Virus record (IMG/VR): IMGVR_UViG_3300046028_001578
Location: 1-64,000 of that record
Strand: one strand, 5' to 3'
Source of the DNA: a virus
DNA length: 64,000 nt
This document shows positions 23,921 through 33,482 of this stretch, piece after piece. The translations under genes and the position numbers were made by a program. Below the pieces are notes generated by a model. It made no database searches. It worked only from the letters and a program-made list of their open reading frames with translations, and was not told where the DNA came from. The stretch's first letter is position 1. Each line of letters begins with the position of its first letter.

Positions 23921-25602
23921 GAACGATTTCTTTTTAATATAGATTTACCGAACTTACTCTTTGGGATGTCCGTTCCATTCAACAAGATAGCACCAGAAAG
24001 CCTAGTACCTAGAATACCAAGTGCTCTTTTGTTTCCCATCCAATCCTTAATTTGATTCTTGTAGTCTTCCTGTTGTTTGTAAATCAATTCTCTATCTGGA
24101 TCAATAGCCAAAGCATTAACCCAATGGGACACAGCAGCACTCAGTACATCAACACGGTCATCATGCTTAAGAGCACCCCGTTTGTTCTGTAGTCGAGTGA
24201 TCTGCATCTGATTCTCTTTGTCTTGGATAACTCCAACATCAAACACAAGACGGTGTTGTGCCATGATTGGCTCAAGTGTACTTAAAATTCTATTCTCCTT
24301 AGAGCCTGTAACCTTGTACTCTTCAATTCCAATCTGTCCACAACTCTGTGCAATGACAGGTTGGATGATCTTACCGAACATACCATCACCATAGTTAGAC
24401 TCATACTTAACAAGGTTAATCTTGTATTGATTAATAAGCTTACAGATCTTCATCAGGGTAACACTATCGTATCCTCCTTGAATGCCTGTCAATTCATGTA
24501 TCACAATATAACCATGAGCAAAGGAAGCCACACATAGAGCTGTCTCATCCGCACCACGACCTGAGGGATCTATGAATAAGACCGTCTGATTGTAGGGAAC
24601 AAAGGATGGCTCAATATGCATAGGCTCATAAACAAGATCACCCTTCATACCAAATGAAGAGACTCTCTTATTCACAACACTCTTAGCATGAACTACCTTG
24701 ACTGGGAAGACCTGTGGATCTACATCCAATACAATTAAATCTTCTAATCTAAGGGGGTATCTTTTGACATCTGAAGTCGATGTCTTAAGCTTGTAGTGTA
24801 AATCAAAGTTGGTCGGACCAATCTTCGCTTCAATTTCAGCAAGCTTTTCTGTGGGAAATCTTTCAGGCTGAGTCGATTCTCCCGGCTCAAAGCCCAGACC
24901 AAGAATATATTCATCAACATTTTCTATCTCTTCGGGGTTAGTTAAGTCTGGCATGACAGCCGGAAACTTAACGGTGGGGTAAATCCCACCTAATTTATTA
25001 TATACAGAGTCTTTAGATTGTGGTGTACCCAAGAATCGGATACTAGCCACATCAACTTTATTTACTACATTCTCTAACTCCAAGCATCTCTCCCAGAGTT
25101 TCTCTCTAGCCTGAGGGGAGTCAGAGTTTTCTACAATCTCAACATCATCACCAATAATCTGATCAGCATGTAGACCTGTGATCTGTGAGGTAATACCCTT
25201 AGCAGTTACTGACAGATCCTGTCCGAACTGGGTACGGGTATGTACATTAAAACCAAAGGCACTATCCTTGTCATTCTCTAATGGCTCAAGATCCTTCATG
25301 TAAGGAACCTGAGTTAGGATAGCTCTTGTTTGAAACACAAACTTAATAGCTCGGTCAGCCCCTGCTGATAATACAAGTATTGTAGTATTGTGATTCAACA
25401 AGAGTAACCATGAGACATAGCATGCCATGATAACGGACTTGCCGTCACCACGCCCTGCCTGTAGGAGCATATCCTTAGTTCCTACTTGGAGCCGATGTGC
25501 CATAGCGTATTGCTTAGGGGTAGGTTGACCCAAGCCTAGGTACTTGAAACAAAAGTAAAGATGGTTTCTAAAGTCTTCTAGGACTTCTGGGGGAGCTTTC
25601 AT
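23917..25602 (-). CDS. terL: Large terminase subunit (gp19-like), 561 aa
   Basis: DNA-packaging motor ATPase and nuclease. Walker A is QAGRGDGKS (K55), Walker B is QIIGDDVE (around residue 150), and the RNase H-like nuclease domain opens with LFIDPSGRGADETALCV (around 340) and includes HDDRVDVLSAA near the end. Length is close to T7 gp19 (586 aa). Start MKAPPEVLED has AAAGGA upstream. The small terminase lies immediately upstream, separated by about 120 bp of hairpins. Confidence 0.96.
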   Translation of the reverse strand: MKAPPEVLEDFRNHLYFCFKYLGLGQPTPKQYAMAHRLQVGTKDMLLQAGRGDGKSVIMACYVSWLLLLNHNTTILVLSAGADRAIKFVFQTRAILTQVPYMKDLEPLENDKDSAFGFNVHTRTQFGQDLSVTAKGITSQITGLHADQIIGDDVEIVENSDSPQAREKLWERCLELENVVNKVDVASIRFLGTPQSKDSVYNKLGGIYPTVKFPAVMPDLTNPEEIENVDEYILGLGFEPGESTQPERFPTEKLAEIEAKIGPTNFDLHYKLKTSTSDVKRYPLRLEDLIVLDVDPQVFPVKVVHAKSVVNKRVSSFGMKGDLVYEPMHIEPSFVPYNQTVLFIDPSGRGADETALCVASFAHGYIVIHELTGIQGGYDSVTLMKICKLINQYKINLVKYESNYGDGMFGKIIQPVIAQSCGQIGIEEYKVTGSKENRILSTLEPIMAQHRLVFDVGVIQDKENQMQITRLQNKRGALKHDDRVDVLSAAVSHWVNALAIDPDRELIYKQQEDYKNQIKDWMGNKRALGILGTRLSGAILLNGTDIPKSKFGKSILKRNRS

Positions 25603-25725
25603 GGGCTTCCTTTCTAAACCCCCTAGCAGGGGTTATAAACGGTTTCTCAGTCAATGGGCTATCTTGCTAGCCCAAGTACAATCAAATGGTTCCTAAGGGC
25701 ATTCCTGCCCCTAGGAACCGTTGTT
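25603..25725 (-). terminator. Hairpin-rich gap between small and large terminase
   Basis: The main hairpin (25688-25719) is a 14-bp stem, minus strand GGTTCCTAGGGGCA, loop GGAA, TGCCCTTAGGAACC, followed by ATTTGATT rather than a clean T run. Two smaller hairpins follow: GGGCTA/TAGCCC and AACCCC/GGGGTT. This may be a partial terminator or an RNA-processing site that sets expression of the terminase and inner-core genes. Confidence 0.6.
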
Positions 25726-25950
25726 TTAAATCTGGGTAGACTTAAATTTGAATGGCATCTTAGCCTTCATAGCACTCTCTAGGGTATCTAGGGAGGTAGT
25801 AGGGATGCCATCTAGAGCTTCCCGGTTGTCGTTGACCACGCCACGAATGACTTGGTACAGACCGGGGGTACTCTTTGTATCGTCCTGAAGATCGTCTAGA
25901 AGACGCTCAATAAGACGAGCATTTAATTGAGTGATAAGTTCTTTATTCAC
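25726..25950 (-). CDS. Small terminase subunit (gp18-like), 74 aa
   Basis: Starts at a GTG that overlaps the upstream TGA (GTGA), reading MNKELITQLNARLIERLLDD. The protein is short and helical with SLDTLESAMKAKMPFKFK at its end, a composition matching small DNA-packaging proteins of T7-like phages (T7 gp18 is 89 aa). Located between the lysis-type membrane genes and the large terminase, as in T7. It would recognise the concatemer end and load the motor. Confidence 0.75.
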   Translation of the reverse strand: MNKELITQLNARLIERLLDDLQDDTKSTPGLYQVIRGVVNDNREALDGIPTTSLDTLESAMKAKMPFKFKSTQI

Positions 25951-26060
25951 TTCTTCTTAAACAGCTCAGGCAGCTTGCTCACTGGAACGACTGATCCAGC
26001 GATATAGCCAACCACGCAAAGAAGACATGCAAACCAAATTGAACCAATAAATGATGCCAT
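25947..26060 (-). CDS. Small membrane protein, lysis candidate, 37 aa
   Basis: Start at MASFIGSIWFACLLCVVGYI behind AAGGAT; the longer frame runs through the upstream lipoprotein gene and is rejected. It has one membrane span (residues about 4-25) and a basic tail (KLPELFKKK). A single-span protein of this kind beside the terminase genes fits a small holin (T7 gp17.5 position), but no family is recognised. Confidence 0.6.
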   Translation of the reverse strand: MASFIGSIWFACLLCVVGYIAGSVVPVSKLPELFKKK

Positions 26061-26064
26061 AATA

Positions 26065-26535
26065 TTATCCTTGTACTTTCTTATATGCAGCATCGAAGGC
26101 AGGATCTCCTGCTCTGAATGCTGCGATTGCTTCTCTAATGGTAGTAGGATCTGATTCGTCCTTGGCTTCAGCAAGCAACTTAGCTTGTTGAATCTTCTTC
26201 TCTGGGATAAACAACCCAAGAGAATATACTACCTTCTTAATTAATGTACCAATTCCTGTGTACCACAAGAGTACACATACACCTAATATAGCTAAAGCAA
26301 TAAAGCCGTAACTAAGTAGGTCTGCCCACCAAGGGGTACTGTCTTTAATGTTACCTAAGACACCAGCAATATCCTCAGATTCACCAAGGATATTACGGGC
26401 ATGTTTGTGGGCGACTACGATGTCATTTGTATTTAATATCTGTAAAGCATTTGTTTGAATCTTATAAGTGCTTGTAGATATCTCATTAACAGATGAACAT
26501 CCTGTAAGAAAAACTAGTAAGAATATCTTACGCAT
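26065..26535 (-). CDS. Lipoprotein with a second membrane span, 156 aa
   Basis: Begins MRKIFLLVFLTGCSS: a short signal sequence ending in a lipobox (LTGC, Cys13), so the mature protein is probably lipid-anchored. A second hydrophobic span follows (about residues 72-95, LLSYGFIALAILGVCVLLWY) and then a basic helical C-terminus. Outer-membrane spanins are lipoproteins in similar positions, but they normally lack another span, so that role is only possible. Overlaps the upstream gene by one base. Confidence 0.65.
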   Translation of the reverse strand: MRKIFLLVFLTGCSSVNEISTSTYKIQTNALQILNTNDIVVAHKHARNILGESEDIAGVLGNIKDSTPWWADLLSYGFIALAILGVCVLLWYTGIGTLIKKVVYSLGLFIPEKKIQQAKLLAEAKDESDPTTIREAIAAFRAGDPAFDAAYKKVQG

Positions 26536-26789
26536 TAATTCCTTTCCAGCATCTCAATACGATACCGTAGTTCCTTCAACTCAACCATCACAGCCACCAT
26601 GTTCTTTCCTAATTCAATATCAGTCTTAACTAGATCTCTAGTTATGTCTTTTAATAGAAGAAGTTCTGCCATGCTGTTGTCGATTTGAGCCTCCCTTTTG
26701 CCTAGGCGTATAATAACAGTAACTACCCCAATGGTGAGAATAGCTAATTGCAATACCGAAACATAGATACCAATGTTATTCTCATTCAT
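26535..26789 (-). CDS. Small membrane coiled-coil protein, lysis candidate, 84 aa
   Basis: One membrane span near the N-terminus (IGIYVSVLQLAILTIGVVTV, residues about 6-27) followed by RLGKRE and a heptad-patterned helix (LVKTDIELGKNMVAVMVELKELRYRIEML). Positive charges just after the span suggest the coiled coil faces the cytoplasm, which argues against an inner spanin and fits a holin-associated protein. It directly follows the tail fibre gene. Confidence 0.65.
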   Translation of the reverse strand: MNENNIGIYVSVLQLAILTIGVVTVIIRLGKREAQIDNSMAELLLLKDITRDLVKTDIELGKNMVAVMVELKELRYRIEMLERN

Positions 26790-26799
26790 AGGTTATTCC

Positions 26800-29700
26800 T
26801 TAAGCTATACGCATTAAAACATATTCAATAGTTGCTCCACCACCATTATTAAGTGTGAATGTAGTACCACCTACACCACCAGTTAAAACACTTCCTACAG
26901 ATACTCTAGTAAATGTTCCAGTAGTAGTCATAGAATTAGAATCTATACGATAAGCTAGCATTGTTGCAATTGGATCTACAGTTGCAAATAACGCAGATTT
27001 GGTATAGGCAAAAGTTGTACTACCCGCTGTTAGTTTTTGCTCAAGAATTATAATTTGATGACCCTCAAGTACAGTAAGAGATGTATTTCTAGCACCACCC
27101 GATGAATGGAATATTGGAAAATATTTTGGTACATTAACAGTCATACCACTAGTAGTAATAACGGCAGCCGCAGCCAGGGTTATTGCTCCTATTACATATT
27201 GTCTTATAGGAACCTGCATAAGCAGTTTTTTAATTGGAAGGCTAGCATTAGTATCACTTATACTATCTATAGCACCATCAACATAAGTCTTATTAGTTAA
27301 ATGGTTTCCAGTAGTTGGTGCTGTAGCAGCAGTAATTGCTGCGGTTGTAACAGTTAAACTACCACCAATAGCAGAAGCACCTGAAACACTTATACCACCT
27401 GAATTAACAGCAAGACCACCTTGATAAATAGTAACTTGCTTAGCGAATGAAGCACTACCACTATTTAAAATCTCGAAATTAGTAGCACCTGCAAAGCCCG
27501 TAACACTAAAGTTACCAAGAGAAGAACCAAAGGTTTGACTATTTGCACCTGCGTTGCCACCAGTAAGGGTCATAAACCCTGAAGTAGCGGTACTGATTGC
27601 AGTATCCATTGCACTCTTAGTAATAATTGCATCCGCTAGGGTGGGAGCCGTAGATGGACTGTAAACCAAGAATGCCTTACCGGATACTGGAGCACGAAGA
27701 ACAAGATCACCAACAGCATAAGTACCAGCACTAGCAGTAGAAATAGCTTCTAGTGTAGAATCTGTTGTACCGAGTTTAAGCTTAGTGCCTGTAGTCTTAA
27801 ATGTAATAGCATCACATGAAAGTGTACCTAAAGTACTAGCACCCGCTGTTAAGGTATTTGTAGAACAATCCACATTAGCTAGCAAGCTGATCTTACCTGT
27901 TCCAGCAGGATCTAGAATAAGATCTAGATTGCCTGTTGTTGTTAGTGTATTAGCCGCAGCACTAGTAATTATAACAGATCCAAGTGTGGCTCCAGCAAAT
28001 GTTGGAGTAGCAGCAGTGTGGATGTTCTGTGGTAAACTTAGAGTTGGCGTAGTAGTACCAGTTACAGTTACTTGATTGGCTGTACCAGTAACACTAGTAA
28101 CACCAGTATTATTAAAGGTAACAGTATCAGTAGTAGCATCAGTAGTTATACTCATACCAGTACCAGCAGCAAGTGTTAAAGTATCTGTTGTGGTATCGAC
28201 AACAACATTGGATTGACCAGCTACAGCAATAGTTCCAAAGATATTTGGAGCTACTGCCGAATTAGTAATAGTAATTGTTGAACCCGAACCAGTAACAGTA
28301 ATACCACTTCCTGCAGTTAGATTGAGTGTACTAGAGTTTGTAGCAGCGGTAACAGATGTTCCACTAGATGGGGTGATGGTTTTAAAGATAGCTTGTGAGC
28401 TACCCTTATCAGTATTAGTAATACTAATACCAGCACCTTCACTGCCGCTTCCGGTAACTGCAACACCATCACTGCCCGTAGCAGTTGCAACATAGTTTCC
28501 AGTAGTATCAGTACCAAGAGCAACAGAGTTAGCGGCTATTGTTGTAGCTATAGAAACAGCAGCAGAGCCATCAAAATTAACTGTACCAGTAACATCACCA
28601 GTAAGGGCAATGGCACGAGTAGTAGCTAGCTGAGTAGCAGTTGCTGCATTTCCCGTAAGTGGGGAATCAGTAAATGCCAAATCCTTAGTAGCAGCACCAA
28701 CACGCAGTTTCAGTGTATTTGATTCCCACCAAAGATCACCCGCTGTAGGTGAGGTAGGAGCAGAGCCACCAACAAAGCGTATAGGAGCTAGAGAGGTAGT
28801 ACTACCGGGTAGTTGAATCATCCCAGTCATTGTTCCACCAGCACGAGCCAACGCATTGTTTGCCGTAGTAGCAACCGCAGGAACTGTAGTACTTTCAAGC
28901 GTTGTTACTCTTGCAGTTGCAGTAACTAGAGCAGAGTTAGTGGCTACAGCATAATCATTAACAGTTTTTATAGCAGAAGAAGTCGCTGCTGTATCAGTAA
29001 GTGTAGAGGCTAGTGAACTAGAGAGGTTTACAGCAGCAACACCGGATGTAATAGTAAGTCCTGTACCCTGCTTAATACCACCTAATACGGTAGAAGTAGC
29101 AGGAACAACAGAAAGTACACCAGAACCATTGATGCTAAGACCACTATCATTGCCTGTACTAATCTGTACTAAACCAAGAGCACCTGTTGTAGCTGCATCT
29201 CTATAAGCAATTTGCTTAGTAGCTGAGGTTGTTCTAAACTGTAAGACATCATTAAGATTCCATAGGTCACCGTTAACCAATGTACCAAGGGTTGCAGCCG
29301 AAGGAGGAATAGATAGAGAAGCTATTGCCGTAGTTGCAGTAGCAGTCCTTAGCTTACCTGTCATCTGAATAGTACCGTCAATAAGCATACTGGCTAGTCT
29401 TAGTGTATTAACAGAGGTAGCCGAAGCAGCAGTCGTGCTGCTGGTTGTATTAACTGTATCAGTCAGATTAACCGCAGCAACACCAGCTGTAATGGTAAGT
29501 CCTGTGCCTTGCTTAATACCACCAAGTTGTGTCGTAGTTGCAGCTGGTAAAGATAAAGCACCTGTTGAGGTGTTTAAACTTAAGCCACTTGTGGCAACAG
29601 CATCAACCATGACTTGACCAAGGGTAGCATTACCCGCAGTAGGATAAGTAACATTTACTATGCCACCAGAGCCAGCAGCTAAGCCTGTGCCTAGCTTTAA

Positions 29701-32700
29701 ACCGCCTAGTTGTGAAGCAGTACCAATAGGTAAAGACAACGCACCTGTTGAGGTGTTAAGACTTAAACCACTAGTTGCAACTAGAGCAACCATAACCTGA
29801 CCAAGGGTAGCAGTGCCAGCAGTAGGATAAGTAACATTTACTATGCCACCAGAGCCAGCAGCTAAACCTGTGCCTAGTTTGACAGCACCAAGTTGAGTTG
29901 CAGTTGCAGGAATAAGTGCAAGATCACCAAGACCTGTTACACTGATACCACCATCATTTCCGGAAGCAATAGATACTAAACCAGTTGAACTAGTTGTAGC
30001 AAGACCACCAGAAACAACGCGAGATAAACCAAAGTTTCTAATTGTGATGCTTCCTGTTGGGGTAGCACTAACATATACATTTAGTACTTTAGTTGCTCCA
30101 CCACTAGTATCTAAGAAGAAGTATCCATCATATACAGTACCAGCCGTAGCATCTAATGCATTAGGAGTGAAGACTCTAGTGCCACCCTCAGCATCAATCA
30201 GAATCATTGCTGAACTGGTTGCGTATATTGGGTTTGTAGGATCTACAAAATTAAAGCGATAGCGTATAAAGCTTGTAGTTGCTGGTGTTGTAGATGCAAT
30301 GGCAGTAGCAGATGCCCAAGTTTGTTTAAACACTTGAGGAGTAGCCGTACCAACAATAGAACCACCAGCATTTAGAACAGCTGTTTCAACATAACCAAAG
30401 TTAACGGCATCATTAGCTGCCAAAGAACCAGCAGGGCGCATAATCATATCAGTGAGATATTTATTACCCGCACTTAAATTGGATCCGGTAGCAAAGATTG
30501 CATTAGCTTCTAAGTAACTCTTTGTAACAACATCTTGAGCAGCTGTTGGATTCACTACATTAATAATCTTCTTAGTCCCGGCACTTAGCGCACCTCCGGA
30601 TAAGAAGACTGAATTGGTAGCAAGTCGATTATCAATAGTAGTATTAAGACCTGAAGTTAATGTGTAGTTTGTGTCTACATAATTCTTCGTTGCTGCATCT
30701 TGAGCCAGAGTCGGATCAACTACATTAATAATCTTCTTAGTCCCGGCACTTAGCGAACCTGCGGATAAGAAGACTGAATTGGTAGCAAGTCTTGCATCTA
30801 TCGGTGTATTGATAGCTGAGGTTAGAGTATAATTAGTGTCTACATAATTCTTAGTTGCTGCATCCTGAGCCGAAGTAGGATCTACAACCGCAGTAATTCT
30901 TTTAGTACCTGCACTGAGCACAGCACCAGACAAGAAGACTGAGTTAGTAGCAAGTCTAGCATCTATCGGCGTATTAAGAGTTGCTGTAGTTGTGTAACTA
31001 GCTAGAGCAGTATCAACATATAGCTTATTAGCTGCATGACTATCCACTGTTGGTGTAGCAACACCAAAGATATTTTGAGCTACTGAAGATCTTAGGGCAG
31101 TAAAGCGGCTATTGACTGAATCCCAGAATGGAGCATTCGCTTGAATCTGCGTCAGTGCAGCAGCATTGAAACCACTAAGACTTTGGAAATTATCCACTAC
31201 ATATTTCTTAGTGGCTGCATCTTGATCACTTACGGGATTAAGTACATTACTAATTAACTTAGTACCTGCATTAAAGAAAGCACCAACCCCAAGAGATAGT
31301 GCTCTTGCATCAATAAGAGTATTAGTGTTAGTACTAAAATTACTGATATGTGCTGTTGATATGGCTACAGAGTTTGCAGCCACAGTGACTCGTCCCTTAG
31401 TATCTACAGTGAATGTAGGAATAGTAGTAGTACTACCATAACTACCCGCTGAAGATGTAGCTAAAGGTGGAATCAAAGCATCAGCAAAAGGTGAAGTAGT
31501 AATACTAATAGCTGAAGCAGATAATGCAGGAATATCTCCACTAGTAATAGCTCTTTGGCTAATAGCAGTTATTCTTCCCTTAGTATCTACTGTGATATCT
31601 TTTACAGGCTGCGTACTATACGCTCCTGCTGTGATAGTAGCAATAGTATTTAGACATGTGTCTGGGAGAACGAATGCACCGGGAGTTGCAGGATCAATCT
31701 TACTAAGGATAATACCTGAAGGTATAAAGCTTACTGGAAGAGCTGATTGACCTGCGGTTACTGTATCTAATTTTGCAACTAAAATAGAACCGTCAGCAAT
31801 AGCATCTTTTGGTAAGATATAACTTTGGGATAAAGCATTACTCAATTTACTTAATGGAATACTACCGGGAAGGTCATCAATGCCCATATTTCTATGGCTA
31901 GTGGTAGTTACACGACCTTTATTATCATACGCAACTTGTAACATATTGTTGGTATTAGATGCCGTAGCTTGACCATATGTACCAGCACCAGTAACGGATG
32001 TAGTAGGTAAATCATTTACTTCAATTGATCTGTTAGCAGCTGCAGTTAGATTACCCTTAGCATCTACCGTAAAGCGTGTGAGTGCATTGGCACTAACACC
32101 ACTAATAGCTCCATAAGAACCAGCGGTAACAGCAGTATTTGGTAAATCACTTGTTGTAATAGTAGCAGTACTAATAGAAGTAATACGACCCTTGGTATCT
32201 GCTGCGACTGTAAGCAGTTTACCTGTCCCACCATATGATTGTGCGACTAGACCAGATACAACTGGAAGATCATCGACCGTCATATTTCTATGGGTTAGGC
32301 TGCTTAAGATACCCTTGCTATTAACAGTAGCAGACACCATGTTATTGGTATTGCTTGCTGTTAGCTGTCCAAAAGTACCAACAGATGTAGTTAAAGTACT
32401 AGGAAGATTCTCTAAAGGGAAGGTATAAGTTTGTCCTATTGCTGAACTTAGTTTAGACAGTGGGATAGCATTAGGAAGTCTAGCAATAGCTACTGTGCCG
32501 GAAGTTAAGTTGTCAGCATTATTTAACTGACTTAAGTTTACAGCATCAGTTGCCGCAGTACCGGGAGATAAATTTGTAATTTTATAATCTGTTGCAACAC
32601 CCGGAAGTCTGGTTGTAAAGTCACCAGTAAATGTTGGTGTTCCAGCAACTAGACCTGTACGATAGATTGCACCTTTGGTTACAGCATTTTTTACTGCTAA

Positions 32701-33471
32701 CACATTGGCAATAAATGTACCACCTGAGTAGGCGATATTATCTTGACCCGTAAAGAATGTTCCAGTATCAGTAATTTCTTTACTACCTACATCCTTAATA
32801 AAGTTATTATTCATTTTCAAATCGCCGTTCCCTAAGAAGGGACCGTCAACTGCATTCTCGTCATACTTAAGAATAATTTCATTACGAATCTTAGCAACAA
32901 CTTCTTGTACTAAATACTTTAACTGATCAAACTGTAGGTTTAACTGTGTTGTAGTTAAGCGAGTACCGGGTGCAAAGGTTACAATGCTATTGAGTGATAC
33001 AGTCTTTCTACGAATAAAAACTTTATCATACTGTCGAACTGGCGGTCCGGAAGTTGTATTTGCTTGCAGTAGTGGGATGTCAACATACTGGTCATTCCCA
33101 TTTGCATCTTTTAAAGTTAGTGAAAAAGAACGGCTTTCAGGATAAAACTTAAAAGGATTGTAAGATGAGCCAACAAGAATTGTACTTAAATCAATAAAGG
33201 TCAATACCTTGGTTTGTTCATTGATTGTGTACCAATTTTTTGGGAAGATGAATAACTGTCTTCGGTCTGCAATTGTAAATACATTTGTTCCAAAATTAGT
33301 ATCAGCTCCAGTATCAAAGACTCTCTCGACTTCAATCTGATCAATAAGCGGGACATTCGGTAAGAATGCCATTGTACTTAAATCAAAAGTACCACTTGCT
33401 ACAGATGAATTATTATTTGAGTCATAGATGAGTGTTGTCTGTGCTATATGTAAGTTATCATATGTTGTCAT
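26800..33471 (-). CDS. Giant tail fibre protein (gp17-like N-terminus), 2223 aa
   Basis: Host-recognition fibre. Residues 1-170 match the layout of the T7 gp17 virion-binding domain (MTTYDNLHIAQTTLIYDSNN, RVFDTGADTNF, DLSTILVGSSYNPFKFYPES, VFIRRKTVSLNSIVTFAPGTRL). The rest is a long Thr/Ser/Ala/Gly-rich shaft of repeats, including four about 55-residue units with AQDAATKNYVDTNYTLTS and SAGTKKIINVVDPT, and duplicated GLAAGSGGIVNVTYPTAG units. The C-terminal 150 residues are less repetitive (AIDSISDTNASLPIKKLLMQ), a probable tip. T7 gp17 is 553 aa, so this is about four times larger. Confidence 0.9.
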   Translation of the reverse strand: MTTYDNLHIAQTTLIYDSNNNSSVASGTFDLSTMAFLPNVPLIDQIEVERVFDTGADTNFGTNVFTIADRRQLFIFPKNWYTINEQTKVLTFIDLSTILVGSSYNPFKFYPESRSFSLTLKDANGNDQYVDIPLLQANTTSGPPVRQYDKVFIRRKTVSLNSIVTFAPGTRLTTTQLNLQFDQLKYLVQEVVAKIRNEIILKYDENAVDGPFLGNGDLKMNNNFIKDVGSKEITDTGTFFTGQDNIAYSGGTFIANVLAVKNAVTKGAIYRTGLVAGTPTFTGDFTTRLPGVATDYKITNLSPGTAATDAVNLSQLNNADNLTSGTVAIARLPNAIPLSKLSSAIGQTYTFPLENLPSTLTTSVGTFGQLTASNTNNMVSATVNSKGILSSLTHRNMTVDDLPVVSGLVAQSYGGTGKLLTVAADTKGRITSISTATITTSDLPNTAVTAGSYGAISGVSANALTRFTVDAKGNLTAAANRSIEVNDLPTTSVTGAGTYGQATASNTNNMLQVAYDNKGRVTTTSHRNMGIDDLPGSIPLSKLSNALSQSYILPKDAIADGSILVAKLDTVTAGQSALPVSFIPSGIILSKIDPATPGAFVLPDTCLNTIATITAGAYSTQPVKDITVDTKGRITAISQRAITSGDIPALSASAISITTSPFADALIPPLATSSAGSYGSTTTIPTFTVDTKGRVTVAANSVAISTAHISNFSTNTNTLIDARALSLGVGAFFNAGTKLISNVLNPVSDQDAATKKYVVDNFQSLSGFNAAALTQIQANAPFWDSVNSRFTALRSSVAQNIFGVATPTVDSHAANKLYVDTALASYTTTATLNTPIDARLATNSVFLSGAVLSAGTKRITAVVDPTSAQDAATKNYVDTNYTLTSAINTPIDARLATNSVFLSAGSLSAGTKKIINVVDPTLAQDAATKNYVDTNYTLTSGLNTTIDNRLATNSVFLSGGALSAGTKKIINVVNPTAAQDVVTKSYLEANAIFATGSNLSAGNKYLTDMIMRPAGSLAANDAVNFGYVETAVLNAGGSIVGTATPQVFKQTWASATAIASTTPATTSFIRYRFNFVDPTNPIYATSSAMILIDAEGGTRVFTPNALDATAGTVYDGYFFLDTSGGATKVLNVYVSATPTGSITIRNFGLSRVVSGGLATTSSTGLVSIASGNDGGISVTGLGDLALIPATATQLGAVKLGTGLAAGSGGIVNVTYPTAGTATLGQVMVALVATSGLSLNTSTGALSLPIGTASQLGGLKLGTGLAAGSGGIVNVTYPTAGNATLGQVMVDAVATSGLSLNTSTGALSLPAATTTQLGGIKQGTGLTITAGVAAVNLTDTVNTTSSTTAASATSVNTLRLASMLIDGTIQMTGKLRTATATTAIASLSIPPSAATLGTLVNGDLWNLNDVLQFRTTSATKQIAYRDAATTGALGLVQISTGNDSGLSINGSGVLSVVPATSTVLGGIKQGTGLTITSGVAAVNLSSSLASTLTDTAATSSAIKTVNDYAVATNSALVTATARVTTLESTTVPAVATTANNALARAGGTMTGMIQLPGSTTSLAPIRFVGGSAPTSPTAGDLWWESNTLKLRVGAATKDLAFTDSPLTGNAATATQLATTRAIALTGDVTGTVNFDGSAAVSIATTIAANSVALGTDTTGNYVATATGSDGVAVTGSGSEGAGISITNTDKGSSQAIFKTITPSSGTSVTAATNSSTLNLTAGSGITVTGSGSTITITNSAVAPNIFGTIAVAGQSNVVVDTTTDTLTLAAGTGMSITTDATTDTVTFNNTGVTSVTGTANQVTVTGTTTPTLSLPQNIHTAATPTFAGATLGSVIITSAAANTLTTTGNLDLILDPAGTGKISLLANVDCSTNTLTAGASTLGTLSCDAITFKTTGTKLKLGTTDSTLEAISTASAGTYAVGDLVLRAPVSGKAFLVYSPSTAPTLADAIITKSAMDTAISTATSGFMTLTGGNAGANSQTFGSSLGNFSVTGFAGATNFEILNSGSASFAKQVTIYQGGLAVNSGGISVSGASAIGGSLTVTTAAITAATAPTTGNHLTNKTYVDGAIDSISDTNASLPIKKLLMQVPIRQYVIGAITLAAAAVITTSGMTVNVPKYFPIFHSSGGARNTSLTVLEGHQIIILEQKLTAGSTTFAYTKSALFATVDPIATMLAYRIDSNSMTTTGTFTRVSVGSVLTGGVGGTTFTLNNGGGATIEYVLMRIA
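30540..30960 (-). repeat. Direct repeats in tail fibre gene
   Basis: Units of about 165 bp (55 codons) are repeated; the best pair, around 30552-30627 and 30717-30792, is nearly identical over about 75 bp (plus strand ...AATAATCTTCTTAGTCCCGG...), and a third, more diverged unit lies around 30883-30960. High nucleotide identity means recent duplication or gene conversion and a likely site of length change. Confidence 0.8.
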
Positions 33472-33482
33472 ATGTGTCTCCG

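Noticed and set aside
26800-33471. CRISPR-like or diversity-generating repeats
   Set aside because: The repeats are in frame within a fibre gene, lack uniform spacers, and no reverse transcriptase or template/variable pair is present in the window.
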